A stretch of 64,000 nucleotides of DNA from an uncultured Draconibacterium sp. (GTDB taxonomy: Bacteria; Bacteroidota; Bacteroidia; Bacteroidales; Prolixibacteraceae), in the NCBI RefSeq assembly GCF_963675065.1, contig NZ_OY775905.1, positions 248,001-312,000 of the forward strand. The letters run 5' to 3'. The translations under genes were made by a program, and so were the position numbers. Under the pieces are notes generated by a model, which made no database searches, had not been told where the DNA came from, and was given only the letters and a program-made list of their open reading frames with translations. Below, piece after piece: positions 26,498-34,999 of the stretch (within the stretch, counting starts at the first letter, position 1; the number at the start of each line of letters is the position of its first letter).

Positions 26498-27595
26498 TTA
26501 GCCTGCATTAGGAACAACAACCTGGCTTGAAATGCGCAGCGTTGATGTTGGTGTTTTTGGATCGTTGGTAATAACAGTAATTGATTTACTCTGACGGCCG
26601 CGTTTTCCGCGCGAGTCGAAAGTAACTTTAATAGGAGCTGTTTCACCTGCTGCAATTACCTTTTTTGAAGGAGCTACTGCAGTACATCCACATGATGACC
26701 GAACTCTTCTGATGATTAAATCAGTTTTACCATTATTGGTTAAAGAAAAAGTATGTTCTTTTTTGTCGCCTTGGTTCATATCACCAAAATCGAATGATGT
26801 TTCTGTGAATTCAGCCACCGGAGCTTTTGCTAATTCGTCAGCTGAAAGGTGTGAGAAATCTTCTTCGATTGTAGCACTTACGCCAACTGAATTTTTATAG
26901 TCGTTACTTCCGTCTAACGATAAGTAAATTCGGTGCGATGCAAATCCATAAGTACCAGCACCATCCGAATCATAAGTAACGATCAATTTACCTGTTCCGT
27001 TTGCAGGAATAGATTCCGGTTCAACTGTAGCAGTCAGGTGCTTTGGTACGGTACGGAAACCAACTTCAACTGGTTTGTCCGAATCGTTTACCAATTCCAA
27101 TTCTTTGGTTACTTTTTCACCCTTTTTAATTTTTGCGAACGACAGGTAGTTTGATTTCACTCTGAGGTTACCAATTTTTCTTGGATATTTCTCCGCCAGT
27201 GTTTTTTCACGTGGCTCAACTTTTCCGTTAATTCTTAAAACCACGGTACGGTTCTCGGCATTTGAGCTAACAGTTACCGATTTGTTAAATGAACCGGGAC
27301 GGTTTTTAGGATTATAACTTACATCTATACTTCCACTTTCGCCTGGAGCAACAGGTTCACGCGTCCATTTTGGAGTTGTACAACCACAAGATGCACGAAC
27401 ATTTGATAGTACCAATGGTGCATCTCCTTTATTTGTAAATTTGAAAGTTGTTGTTTGCACACCGTTTGATTCTTTAAACGAACCAAAATCGTGGGCTTCT
27501 TTGTCAAAAACAATTTTTGATTGTCCCTGGCCCATTGCTGTATTAACAGCAATCACCAGTGCGAAAACTGCTAATAGTTGTAGAATGCGTTTCAT
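26498..27595 (-). CDS. Secreted DUF1573 protein with two repeated domains
   Basis: A 365-residue exported protein with a signal peptide (about 1-23, ending AMGQ). DUF1573 domains occur at the N-terminus (about 28-128, HDFGSFKESNG then RASCGCTTPKW) and the C-terminus (about 262-360, FDFGDMNQGDK then RSSCGCTAVAP). Each carries the conserved S-C-G-C-T motif; a middle Ig-like region has no such motif. The family is common in Bacteroidota envelopes and resembles the ASPM/SPD-2/hydin Ig fold. The biochemical role is unknown. Single-gene unit. Confidence 0.85.
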   Translation of the reverse strand: MKRILQLLAVFALVIAVNTAMGQGQSKIVFDKEAHDFGSFKESNGVQTTTFKFTNKGDAPLVLSNVRASCGCTTPKWTREPVAPGESGSIDVSYNPKNRPGSFNKSVTVSSNAENRTVVLRINGKVEPREKTLAEKYPRKIGNLRVKSNYLSFAKIKKGEKVTKELELVNDSDKPVEVGFRTVPKHLTATVEPESIPANGTGKLIVTYDSDGAGTYGFASHRIYLSLDGSNDYKNSVGVSATIEEDFSHLSADELAKAPVAEFTETSFDFGDMNQGDKKEHTFSLTNNGKTDLIIRRVRSSCGCTAVAPSKKVIAAGETAPIKVTFDSRGKRGRQSKSITVITNDPKTPTSTLRISSQVVVPNAG

Positions 27596-27636
27596 AATTT
27601 ATTAATTAAATTTGTTCTTTCTCGAAATCTATAAAG

Positions 27637-27644
27637 CAAATGTA
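27637..27644 (-). promoter_or_regulatory. Putative -7 box for the DUF1573 gene
   Basis: Minus strand TACATTTG fits TAnnTTTG, about 42 bases before the ATG. No clear -33 element. Confidence 0.4.
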
Positions 27645-27754
27645 TTGATGCTTCACTAGTTTCGCTGTTAATTGAATTCAATTATTTGTTAACGAGTTGT
27701 TAACTCGGGCAGGCAAACAAAAAAATATATAGTTTAGCTTTTGAATAAAAATCC

Positions 27755-29020
27755 ATGCAAGGTAAAGCACTTAAATACATTATAATGCTGGCAACTGTTT
27801 CGATAGTTGGCGTTTTTTTAGTGCAGTTTGCTTTTATACGCAGTTCCTATAATCTTTCAGAAACGCAATTTCAGGAAAGTGCAAGTGTGGCCTTAAAGGA
27901 AGTTGCCTGGCAGGTGATGCTGGCAACCGGAACCACTGAAACCTTCGATAGTATTACACCTGTTGAAGTGATTTCGAACAACACCTACCTGGTGAATGTT
28001 GGCGTGGCTATTGACAAAGACCTTTTAAAACAGAACCTTACCACCCAGCTTAAAAGGCACGATATTTATTTCGATTACGAATTTTCGATATACAGCCCCA
28101 TACAGGAGCAAATGGACGAAACTACGCTTGTCCATATCGACGAAAATGAAGAACCATCGAATTTTGACTTTCCGCTAAACGAGGAATACTCCAATTATTT
28201 TGGCATTCATTTTCCCGACCGGTCGCCTTACTTTTTAAACCAGCTCTCCATCTGGTATTTTTTAACCGCCCTGTTAATGCTGGTAATCTTTTTCTTTGGT
28301 TACACGCTATGGGTGATCATTCGCCAAAGGCAATTATCCGAGATACAGAAAAACTTCATTAACAACCTCACCCACGAATTAAAAACACCCATCTCCTCGA
28401 TTGCACTGGCAGCAAACGTCATTAACGATGAAAAGATATTGAAATCGCCCAAGCGGTTGTTTGATTACACACACATAATACAGGAACAAACAACACGGTT
28501 ATCGAAAAATGTTGAAAAAGTACTTAACTTAGCTTCGATCGAGAAAAGCCGGATCCTGCTTAACCTGGAAAAGGTAAATCTCACCGAGTTCTTACAAGAA
28601 GCCCGTGATCGCTTTCGGGAATCGAAAGCCGGACAGAATGCAAAAGTTGAAATAAAAACCAAAATCAGAGATAGTATTATTTATGCCGATCGTTTCCACT
28701 TTGCTAACCTGATATCAAACATTCTTGAAAATGCTGCTAAATATTGCGACAAAACACCCGCTATTGAGATTGATCTTCAGGAAAAGCAAAACAGCTTTGA
28801 GCTTAATTTTATCGACAACGGTATAGGAATTCCACGCGAACACCGGAAGCGGATTTTTAAAAAGTTCTATCGAATTCCTACCGGAAATGTGCACAACGTA
28901 AAAGGCTTTGGGCTTGGACTCGACTATGTGTACAAAATTGTAAAAACGCATAATTGGAAAATAAAAGTAAACGATAACCCAAAAGGGGGAAGCATTTTTA
29001 GCCTAACCATTCCAAAATAA
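27755..29020 (+). CDS. Membrane sensor histidine kinase (RprX-like)
   Basis: 421 residues. There is a transmembrane segment at about 7-28 and a second at about 166-190 (FLTALLMLVIFFFGYTLWVII), enclosing a periplasmic domain of about 135 residues with no recognised fold. HisKA follows with H207 in NNLTHELKTPIS. The HATPase domain has N-box ISNILENAAKY, DNGIGIP and GFGLGLDYV. The overall plan and the paired regulator resemble Bacteroides RprX/RprY. The response regulator starts 3 bases after the stop, so the pair is one transcript. The signal sensed is unknown. Confidence 0.9.
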   Translation: MQGKALKYIIMLATVSIVGVFLVQFAFIRSSYNLSETQFQESASVALKEVAWQVMLATGTTETFDSITPVEVISNNTYLVNVGVAIDKDLLKQNLTTQLKRHDIYFDYEFSIYSPIQEQMDETTLVHIDENEEPSNFDFPLNEEYSNYFGIHFPDRSPYFLNQLSIWYFLTALLMLVIFFFGYTLWVIIRQRQLSEIQKNFINNLTHELKTPISSIALAANVINDEKILKSPKRLFDYTHIIQEQTTRLSKNVEKVLNLASIEKSRILLNLEKVNLTEFLQEARDRFRESKAGQNAKVEIKTKIRDSIIYADRFHFANLISNILENAAKYCDKTPAIEIDLQEKQNSFELNFIDNGIGIPREHRKRIFKKFYRIPTGNVHNVKGFGLGLDYVYKIVKTHNWKIKVNDNPKGGSIFSLTIPK

Positions 29021-29023
29021 ATT

Positions 29024-29725
29024 ATGAGCAATTCATTTAAAATATTATTGGTTGAAGACGACGAAGCACTTCGTTTTATAGTAAAAGATAATTTAACGGA
29101 GCACGGCTACGAGGTTGAAGTAGCGGCCGACGGAGAAATTGCACTCGAACTTTTCGGACAAAACAATTTCGACCTGACTGTGCTCGACGTGATGCTTCCG
29201 AAAATAGATGGTTTTAAGGTTGCCGAAACCATAAGAAAATCCAACGAACAGATACCGATTATCTTTTTAACGGCCCGAAGCATGACCGAAGACAAAATTA
29301 CCGGGCTTACCATTGGCGGCGACGATTATATTCCAAAACCATTTAGTATGGAAGAGCTGCTTTTAAAAATCAAGATATTTTTAAAACGCAGCCAGTCGCT
29401 ACCCGTTGATAGTGAATCGTCGTCCGTTTTAAAAATCGGGAAGTTCGATTTTCATTTCGACGACCTCTCACTAACCTTAAATGGGGAAGCCCGAAACCTT
29501 ACACTAAAAGAGGCTGAGCTGATCCGCTACTTTGCGCAGCACGCCAATAAAGTGCTTAGCCGTAACGAAATTCTGGAGAATGTTTGGGGCTCCGACGATT
29601 ATTTTCTGGGGCGCAGCCTCGATGTTTTCATTTCGCGCCTGAGGAAATATTTTAAAGCCGATGCCTCGGTAAAAATCATCAACCTGCACGGAATTGGGTT
29701 CCGCTTCTCGGTAAAAAAAGGATAA
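29024..29725 (+). CDS. OmpR-family response regulator (RprY-like)
   Basis: 233 residues. The receiver domain (about 5-120) has the acidic pair in VEDDEA, phospho-acceptor D55 in TVLDVMLPK, T in LTARS and K in PKPFS. The C-terminal OmpR/PhoB winged helix (about 137-230) includes LTLKEAELIRYFAQH and SLDVFISRLRKYF. It is transcribed with the preceding kinase, its obvious partner. Confidence 0.95.
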   Translation: MSNSFKILLVEDDEALRFIVKDNLTEHGYEVEVAADGEIALELFGQNNFDLTVLDVMLPKIDGFKVAETIRKSNEQIPIIFLTARSMTEDKITGLTIGGDDYIPKPFSMEELLLKIKIFLKRSQSLPVDSESSSVLKIGKFDFHFDDLSLTLNGEARNLTLKEAELIRYFAQHANKVLSRNEILENVWGSDDYFLGRSLDVFISRLRKYFKADASVKIINLHGIGFRFSVKKG

Positions 29726-29905
29726 ACTGTAATATTGCAACCGGGCTGTACAAGGCACCAGGCCAACATTTAAAAGCTTTCAGCATAAATTTATAGAAAG
29801 GAAATGCTCACCGTTGAAAAAAATGCTTTTCTTTGCGCAGATAAAACACTGATTCATAGAAATAAACATACAAAGTGCATTTTTCCAGAAAAAAGTGTTT
29901 AAGTT

Positions 29906-29936
29906 TTTGGAAGAATTAAAAAAAGCACTATTTTTG
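29906..29936 (+). promoter_or_regulatory. Perfect Bacteroidota promoter for rpmH
   Basis: TTTG (29906-29909), 19 bases, TATTTTTG (29929-29936). It lies 43 bases before the rpmH ATG, with a predicted start near 29943. Confidence 0.85.
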
Positions 29937-29979
29937 CAGTCCGAAAATTCTGAATAGAAACAAGTAAAACTTTATAGAA

Positions 29980-30138
29980 ATGAAACGTACATTTCAACCA
30001 TCGAATAGAAAAAGAAAGAACAAGCACGGCTTTAGAGAAAGAATGTCGACTGCAAACGGTCGTAAAGTATTAAAAGCACGTAGAGCAAAAGGTAGAAAAA
30101 AACTTAGCGTCTCAGACGAGCCAAGACATAAGAGATAA
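29980..30138 (+). CDS. rpmH: 50S ribosomal protein L34
   Basis: A 52-residue basic protein beginning MKRTFQPSNRKRKNKHGFRE and containing NGRKVLKARRAKGRKKLS, which is unmistakable L34. It is a small structural protein of the large ribosomal subunit. It has its own perfect promoter and terminator. The rnpA-dnaA neighbours found with rpmH in many other phyla are absent. Confidence 0.97.
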   Translation: MKRTFQPSNRKRKNKHGFRERMSTANGRKVLKARRAKGRKKLSVSDEPRHKR

Positions 30139-30166
30139 ATCATTTTATCTTGTTACATTTTGCGGG

Positions 30167-30197
30167 AAGGTAAAGAATTCAGTTCTTTACCTTTTCG
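30167..30197 (+). terminator. Terminator after rpmH
   Basis: AAGGTAAAGAA (30167-30177) pairs perfectly with TTCTTTACCTT (30183-30193), followed by TT; 28 bases after the stop. Confidence 0.75.
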
Positions 30198-30310
30198 TGT
30201 TTATACATGTTTGCAAAGCGGCTTCTCTAAAACAAATCCTCCAAAATCATTTTATTCAATATTTGAAATTTGTTTATCGCCGAAATCCTTTCATCATACT
30301 TTTTTTGACT

Positions 30311-30318
30311 TATTTTTG
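30311..30318 (+). promoter_or_regulatory. Putative -7 box for the PASTA-rluD-ddl operon
   Basis: TATTTTTG, 27 bases before the PASTA gene ATG. The -33 TTTG is only approximate. Confidence 0.5.
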
Positions 30319-30345
30319 TTCTCTTAAATAAGTACTGTACAAAAA

Positions 30346-31152
30346 ATGAGTTTAGGAAAATTTATCACCAGCCGTGCTTTTGTAAAGCACCTGTTAATTG
30401 CCATTGGGCTTGTGGCGCTTCTCCTTTTTATAACCTTAAAAGGATTACAATTATACACCAAACATGGTGTTTCCTATCCGGTTCCGGCTTTAACAGGCCT
30501 GAGTTTGGATGAAGCTACCGCCAGTGCCGAAGCAAATAAGCTGCGTGTGGAAGTAATCGATTCACTTTACAACAAAAATTTTGAGCCGGGCACTGTGGTC
30601 GATCAATTGCCACTGGCCAACTCGAATGTAAAGGAAAACCGTGTGATTCGTATAACCATAAACTCAAACGAGCCCGAGAAAGTAGTACTGCCGCGTTTAA
30701 CCGACATTTCTTTCCGGCAGGCACAGGCACTCATTGAAAACGCCGGATTACAAGTCGGCAATATCTTTTATCAGCCATCGGAATACAACGACCTGGTGTT
30801 AAAATCGCTGCAGGATTCGCTTGAAATTTTTGAAGGTGACAAGATTATTAAAGGCTCTGATGTTGATCTTGTTGTTGGTCGCAGCCAGGGGAATATGCAA
30901 ACAACGCTGCCAAATCTCACCGGGTTTAACATGAAAGAAGCACAGTCGACAATTACCGACGCCATGCTGAATATGGGCGCTGTTATATACGACGAGACGG
31001 CCAAAACTGCTGAAGACTCGGCCAGTGCAAGAATATGGAAACAACTTCCCAATCCAAAGTTTACCAAACAAGTAAACCTGGGGTCACCGGTTGATATCTG
31101 GTTAACCACCGACACTACAATTATTAATCAGGCATACGAAAGAAATTTTTAA
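30346..31152 (+). CDS. Membrane-anchored PASTA-domain protein
   Basis: 268 residues. A short cytoplasmic N-terminus is followed by one transmembrane segment (about 15-36, HLLIAIGLVALLLFITL). Three periplasmic PASTA repeats follow (about 42-109, 110-182, 185-256), recognised by the VPxLTGLSLDEA, LPRLTDISFRQAQ and LPNLTGFNMKEAQ starts and the GSxVDLxV ends. PASTA domains bind peptidoglycan fragments in serine/threonine kinases and PBPs, but here no kinase domain is attached. It is the first gene of a unit with rluD (4 bases later) and ddl, a conserved Bacteroidota grouping. A cell-wall role is inferred. Confidence 0.88.
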   Translation: MSLGKFITSRAFVKHLLIAIGLVALLLFITLKGLQLYTKHGVSYPVPALTGLSLDEATASAEANKLRVEVIDSLYNKNFEPGTVVDQLPLANSNVKENRVIRITINSNEPEKVVLPRLTDISFRQAQALIENAGLQVGNIFYQPSEYNDLVLKSLQDSLEIFEGDKIIKGSDVDLVVGRSQGNMQTTLPNLTGFNMKEAQSTITDAMLNMGAVIYDETAKTAEDSASARIWKQLPNPKFTKQVNLGSPVDIWLTTDTTIINQAYERNF

Positions 31153-31156
31153 AGCA

Positions 31157-32196
31157 ATGGAAGATTACAATCAGGAAAACGAAGAGCTGGAAGAAAACGG
31201 GTTGTACGAACATTACCGTTTATCTGTCGATCCGGGGCAATCTCCCTTGCGTATCGATAAGTTTCTTTCGAACAGGATCGACAACGCCTCGCGAAGCCGC
31301 ATTCAGGCTGCTGCCGATGCCGGGAACATTCGTGTAAACGGAAAACCCGTAAAACCTAATTACAAGATAAAACCCAACGAGGAAATATTGATCGTAATGG
31401 ATTTTCCGCGGCGAGAGTTAAAGATTATCCCGAAGATATTCCGCTGGATATTGTTTACGAAGACGATCAGCTGATCGTGATAAATAAACCACCGGGCCTT
31501 GTGGTACATCCCGGACATGGGAACTACACCGGAACCTTGGTGAATGCACTCGCCTGGTATTTCCGCGACCTTCCTTTGTTTAACAGCGAAGATCCACGCC
31601 CGGGGCTGGTTCACCGTATCGACAAGGATACATCGGGATTACTGGTGGTTGCCAAAACCGAAATGGCGAAAAATAAACTGGCGCTGCAGTTTTACGAAAA
31701 AACCACCGAGCGCCGCTATCAGGCATTGGTTTGGGGAAGCGTAAAAGAAGACGAAGGCACCATAACCGGCCATATAGGACGCAGCCTGAAGAACAGACAG
31801 GTTTTTACCGTATTCCCCGAAGGCGATTACGGAAAACATGCCGTTACCCATTACAAAGTATTACGCCGCATTGGTTATGTTACACTGGTTGAATGCCGCC
31901 TGGAAACAGGTCGCACACACCAGATAAGGGTACACATGAAACACCTTAACCACCCAATTTTTAACGATAGTAATTATGGTGGCGACCAGATTTTGCGCGG
32001 TACTACTTTCAGCAAATACAGGCAATTTGTACAAAACTGTTTTAAAGTATTGCCCCGTCAGGCGTTGCATGCCAAAACACTCGGATTTATTCATCCAACA
32101 ACAGGAGAAAAAATGTTATTCAATTCGGAACTGCCTGAAGACATGGCTAACGGAATTGATAAATGGGAAAATTATATAGCGAACAGAAATGAGTAA
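31157..32196 (+). pseudogene. rluD: RluD-type 23S rRNA pseudouridine synthase, frameshifted
   Basis: Two pieces in different frames make one gene. Codons from 31157 give the S4 RNA-binding domain (RIDKFLSNRI, IRVNGKPVKPNYKIK) up to RRELKIIP, then run to a spurious stop at 31474. In the shifted frame EDIPLDIVYEDDQL continues into VINKPPGLVVHPGHGNY and the catalytic HRIDKDTSG, ending at 32196. Adding one C to the run at 31429-31431 restores a full RluD of about 346 residues. RluD modifies helix 69 of 23S rRNA. The downstream GTG (31477) frame alone would lack the S4 domain. It is either a real one-base deletion or a sequencing error; its stop overlaps the start of ddl. Confidence 0.85.
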
Positions 32197-33175
32197 CAAA
32201 AAACCCAATATAGCCGTAATTGCCGGAGGCGATTCATCGGAATTTGTGGTTTCCGTAAAAAGCGGAGCCAATGTTTTAAAAGCTGTCGACAGCGAGAAAT
32301 TTACCCCTTGGTTAGTACAAATGCAAGGGCTAAACTGGGAAGTTTTTCAGAACGAAGAGAAAATTGCCGATATCGATAAATCAGATTTTAGTTTTACCGT
32401 AAACAACGAAAAAATAAAATTCGATTTTGCCTATATCACCATTCACGGAACACCGGGAGAAGACGGAATCTTACAAGCTTATTTCGAATTGCTGAATGTT
32501 CCCTACTCTACCTGTAACGTTCACTCGTCGTCGCTTACTTTTAACAAGTGGTTTTGCAACAACTACCTGCGCTCGCACGGCATAAAAATGGCTATCTCGA
32601 AAAAGTTCACAAAAGGTGAAGCGATTGATGCCGAAGCTATTGTTGAAGATTTGGGATTACCCATTTTCGTAAAACCAAATGCCGGAGGTTCAAGCTTTGG
32701 AATTACCAAAGTAAAGGAAACCGGCGAAGTAAAAGCTGCCATTGAAAAGGCGTGGAAAGAAAGCGACGAAGCGCTGGTTGAACAATTTATCGACGGACAC
32801 GAGTTTACCTGTGGCGCCGTTCGCCTGAATGGTGAAAAAGTGGTTTTCCCGATTACCGAAGTAATTCCTCAAAATGAATTTTTCGATTTCGAAGCAAAAT
32901 ACACCCCGGGAGCTACGCAGGAAATTACGCCGGCAAGGTTACCCGAGCCGCTTTTTAAAAAATGCCAGGACCTGACTTCGAAGATTTACGACTTGTGCGA
33001 ATGCTCAGGAATCGTTCGAATCGACTTCATTTTGCAGGGCGAAGAATTCTATTTCCTTGAGGTAAATACTACGCCCGGAATGACTGCTACCAGCTTTATT
33101 CCACAGCAAATTGAAGCAATGGGAAGCACGCTAAAATGTATTATTACTCAAATCATTGAGGAAAAATTAGGTTAG
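32189..33175 (+). CDS. ddl: D-alanine-D-alanine ligase
   Basis: A 328-residue ATP-grasp ligase joining two D-alanines for peptidoglycan precursors. Visible: N-terminal IAVIAGGDSSE, HGTPGEDG (substrate region), ATP-grasp KPNAGGSSFG, and metal-binding RIDFILQ with FLEVNTTPGMT. The start overlaps the rluD 3' end by 8 bases. Together with the PASTA gene and the MurF/alanine racemase gene at 53289 it supplies the D-Ala-D-Ala branch. Confidence 0.96.
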   Translation: MSNKKPNIAVIAGGDSSEFVVSVKSGANVLKAVDSEKFTPWLVQMQGLNWEVFQNEEKIADIDKSDFSFTVNNEKIKFDFAYITIHGTPGEDGILQAYFELLNVPYSTCNVHSSSLTFNKWFCNNYLRSHGIKMAISKKFTKGEAIDAEAIVEDLGLPIFVKPNAGGSSFGITKVKETGEVKAAIEKAWKESDEALVEQFIDGHEFTCGAVRLNGEKVVFPITEVIPQNEFFDFEAKYTPGATQEITPARLPEPLFKKCQDLTSKIYDLCECSGIVRIDFILQGEEFYFLEVNTTPGMTATSFIPQQIEAMGSTLKCIITQIIEEKLG

Positions 33176-33251
33176 TAAACTATCAACAATTGTGAATAGC
33201 GCTGGTTGATAAGAGAGCGCTTAATATCTTGTATCAGGCAAGGTAAATTTC

Positions 33252-33259
33252 TATTTTTG
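33252..33259 (+). promoter_or_regulatory. Putative -7 box for dnaB
   Basis: TATTTTTG, 53 bases before the dnaB ATG, with CTTG about 20 bases upstream as a weak -33 element. Confidence 0.5.
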
Positions 33260-33312
33260 ACATCCGCTAATACTGAACGGAGCGGTAAATTTTATATGCA
33301 TACAGAAACAAT

Positions 33313-34845
33313 ATGGCACAACGAAAGAAAACCAATCAACAACAAAGTACGGTAGAACAAATCAACGCCCAATACGGACAACTTCCGCCTCAGGCAGTAG
33401 ATGTTGAGGAGGCCGTGCTTGGAGCGCTAATGCTTGAGCGCGACGCGTATGTTACGGTTGCCGACACTATTGATTCAAACAGTTTTTACAAAGAGGAACA
33501 CCGAAAAATATTCGACGCGATTAAAACCCTTTCGGGAAAGGAAAAACCTGTCGATCTGCTGATGGTAACACAGGAACTAAAAGACCGCAACCAGCTCGAC
33601 GAGGTTGGCGGACCGGGTTACATCACCCAACTTACCCGCCGAGTTGCTTCAGCTGCCCACATCGAATTTCACGCGCGTATTATTGCCCAAAAATTTATGC
33701 AGCGCGAGTTGATTCGTGTTTCTTCCGAAATTCAGACAAAAGCATACGACGATACCATCGATGTTGACGACCTGATTGATTTTTCAGAGTCGGCATTATT
33801 CCAGGTATCCGAAGGAAATATAAAGAAAGAGACTGTACCGATTAAACCCATACTAAATCAGGCAGTGCTGCAAATTGAAGCCGCACGTAGCAAGCCCGAC
33901 GGATTAAGCGGTGTGCCATCAGGATTTACTGCCGTAGACCGGATCACTTCGGGGTGGGAACGTTCGGCACTGGTTATTCTGGCTGCACGTCCGGCAATGG
34001 GTAAAACAGCATTTGTACTTTCAATGGCTCGAAACATGGCTGTTGATCACCGTCAGGCAGTGGCTGTCTTCTCACTCGAGATGTCATCGTTGCAGTTGGT
34101 TAACCGTTTAATTTCTGCAGAGTCGGAATTGGGTGGTGAAAAAATTAAAACCGGGAAACTGGAAGATTACGAATGGGCACAGCTAAACCAGCGAATTAAA
34201 ACGCTTGATGAAGCACCTATTTTTATCGACGATACACCCGCCCTTTCGATTTTTGAGTTCAGGGCTAAGTGCCGCCGTTTGAAAATGCAGCACAATATTG
34301 ACATTATCATTGTCGATTACCTTCAGCTGATGACAGCCGGAACCGACACGCGCGGAAGCCGTGAACAGGAAGTAAGTTTGATTTCGCGATCGTTAAAGGC
34401 CATTGCCAAAGAGCTGGATGTACCGATTATTGCACTGTCGCAGTTGAGCCGTGCTGTTGAATCGCGCGAAGGCAAACGCCCGCAGCTGTCCGATCTTCGT
34501 GAGTCGGGAGCGATTGAGCAGGATGCCGATATTGTGTGTTTTATTCATCGCCCGGAGTACTTTGGTATTACCGAAGACGAATCGGGAAATTCGCTGCTGG
34601 GAATTGCTGAGTTGATCATTGCAAAACACCGTAACGGTGCCACTGCCGATGTTCCACTGCGCTTCCAGAAAGAAATGGCGCGCTTCTCCGATCTCGATCC
34701 GCAGTTCGATTCGGGAGATTTCTCAAAGGAGGTTCAAACTTTTGGCTCATCAATGAATCAGGACGAAGACAGCCTTGCGGCAGGAATATCGACTAACAGT
34801 GGATTCGACAGTCAGCGCTCGTCAACCAGCGACGCACCGTTTTAG
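33313..34845 (+). CDS. dnaB: Replicative DNA helicase DnaB
   Basis: 510 residues. The DnaB N-terminal helical domain (about 22-130, PPQAVDVEEAVLGALML) is followed by the RecA-like ATPase domain (about 190-460), with Walker A ARPAMGKTA (225-233), Walker B IIIVDYLQL, and DLRESGAIEQDADIV and AKHRNGAT motifs. The tail from about 465 is acidic, serine-rich and probably disordered. DnaB unwinds DNA at the replication fork as a hexamer. The ATPase domain is uninterrupted, with no intein. Confidence 0.97.
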   Translation: MAQRKKTNQQQSTVEQINAQYGQLPPQAVDVEEAVLGALMLERDAYVTVADTIDSNSFYKEEHRKIFDAIKTLSGKEKPVDLLMVTQELKDRNQLDEVGGPGYITQLTRRVASAAHIEFHARIIAQKFMQRELIRVSSEIQTKAYDDTIDVDDLIDFSESALFQVSEGNIKKETVPIKPILNQAVLQIEAARSKPDGLSGVPSGFTAVDRITSGWERSALVILAARPAMGKTAFVLSMARNMAVDHRQAVAVFSLEMSSLQLVNRLISAESELGGEKIKTGKLEDYEWAQLNQRIKTLDEAPIFIDDTPALSIFEFRAKCRRLKMQHNIDIIIVDYLQLMTAGTDTRGSREQEVSLISRSLKAIAKELDVPIIALSQLSRAVESREGKRPQLSDLRESGAIEQDADIVCFIHRPEYFGITEDESGNSLLGIAELIIAKHRNGATADVPLRFQKEMARFSDLDPQFDSGDFSKEVQTFGSSMNQDEDSLAAGISTNSGFDSQRSSTSDAPF

Positions 34846-34999
34846 AAAGGATTAAGGATAAATGATGAATATAGATTGATGATTTTTATGACTGTAATAT
34901 ACCTGCAAGGACTAACTTCTAAAATCAGAGTTCGTTAATCATCATTCGAAATTCAATATGAACCAATTGTCTGTTTTGCTGTAATAATACAAAAACAAC

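Noticed and set aside
31420..31480. Programmed -1 frameshifting in rluD
   Set aside because: No slippery heptamer is found at the shift point (ATC CCG AAG), and homology resumes exactly with one extra C. A deletion or sequencing error is simpler.
33313..34845. Intein in DnaB, a common insertion site
   Set aside because: The protein has the ordinary length and an uninterrupted ATPase domain.
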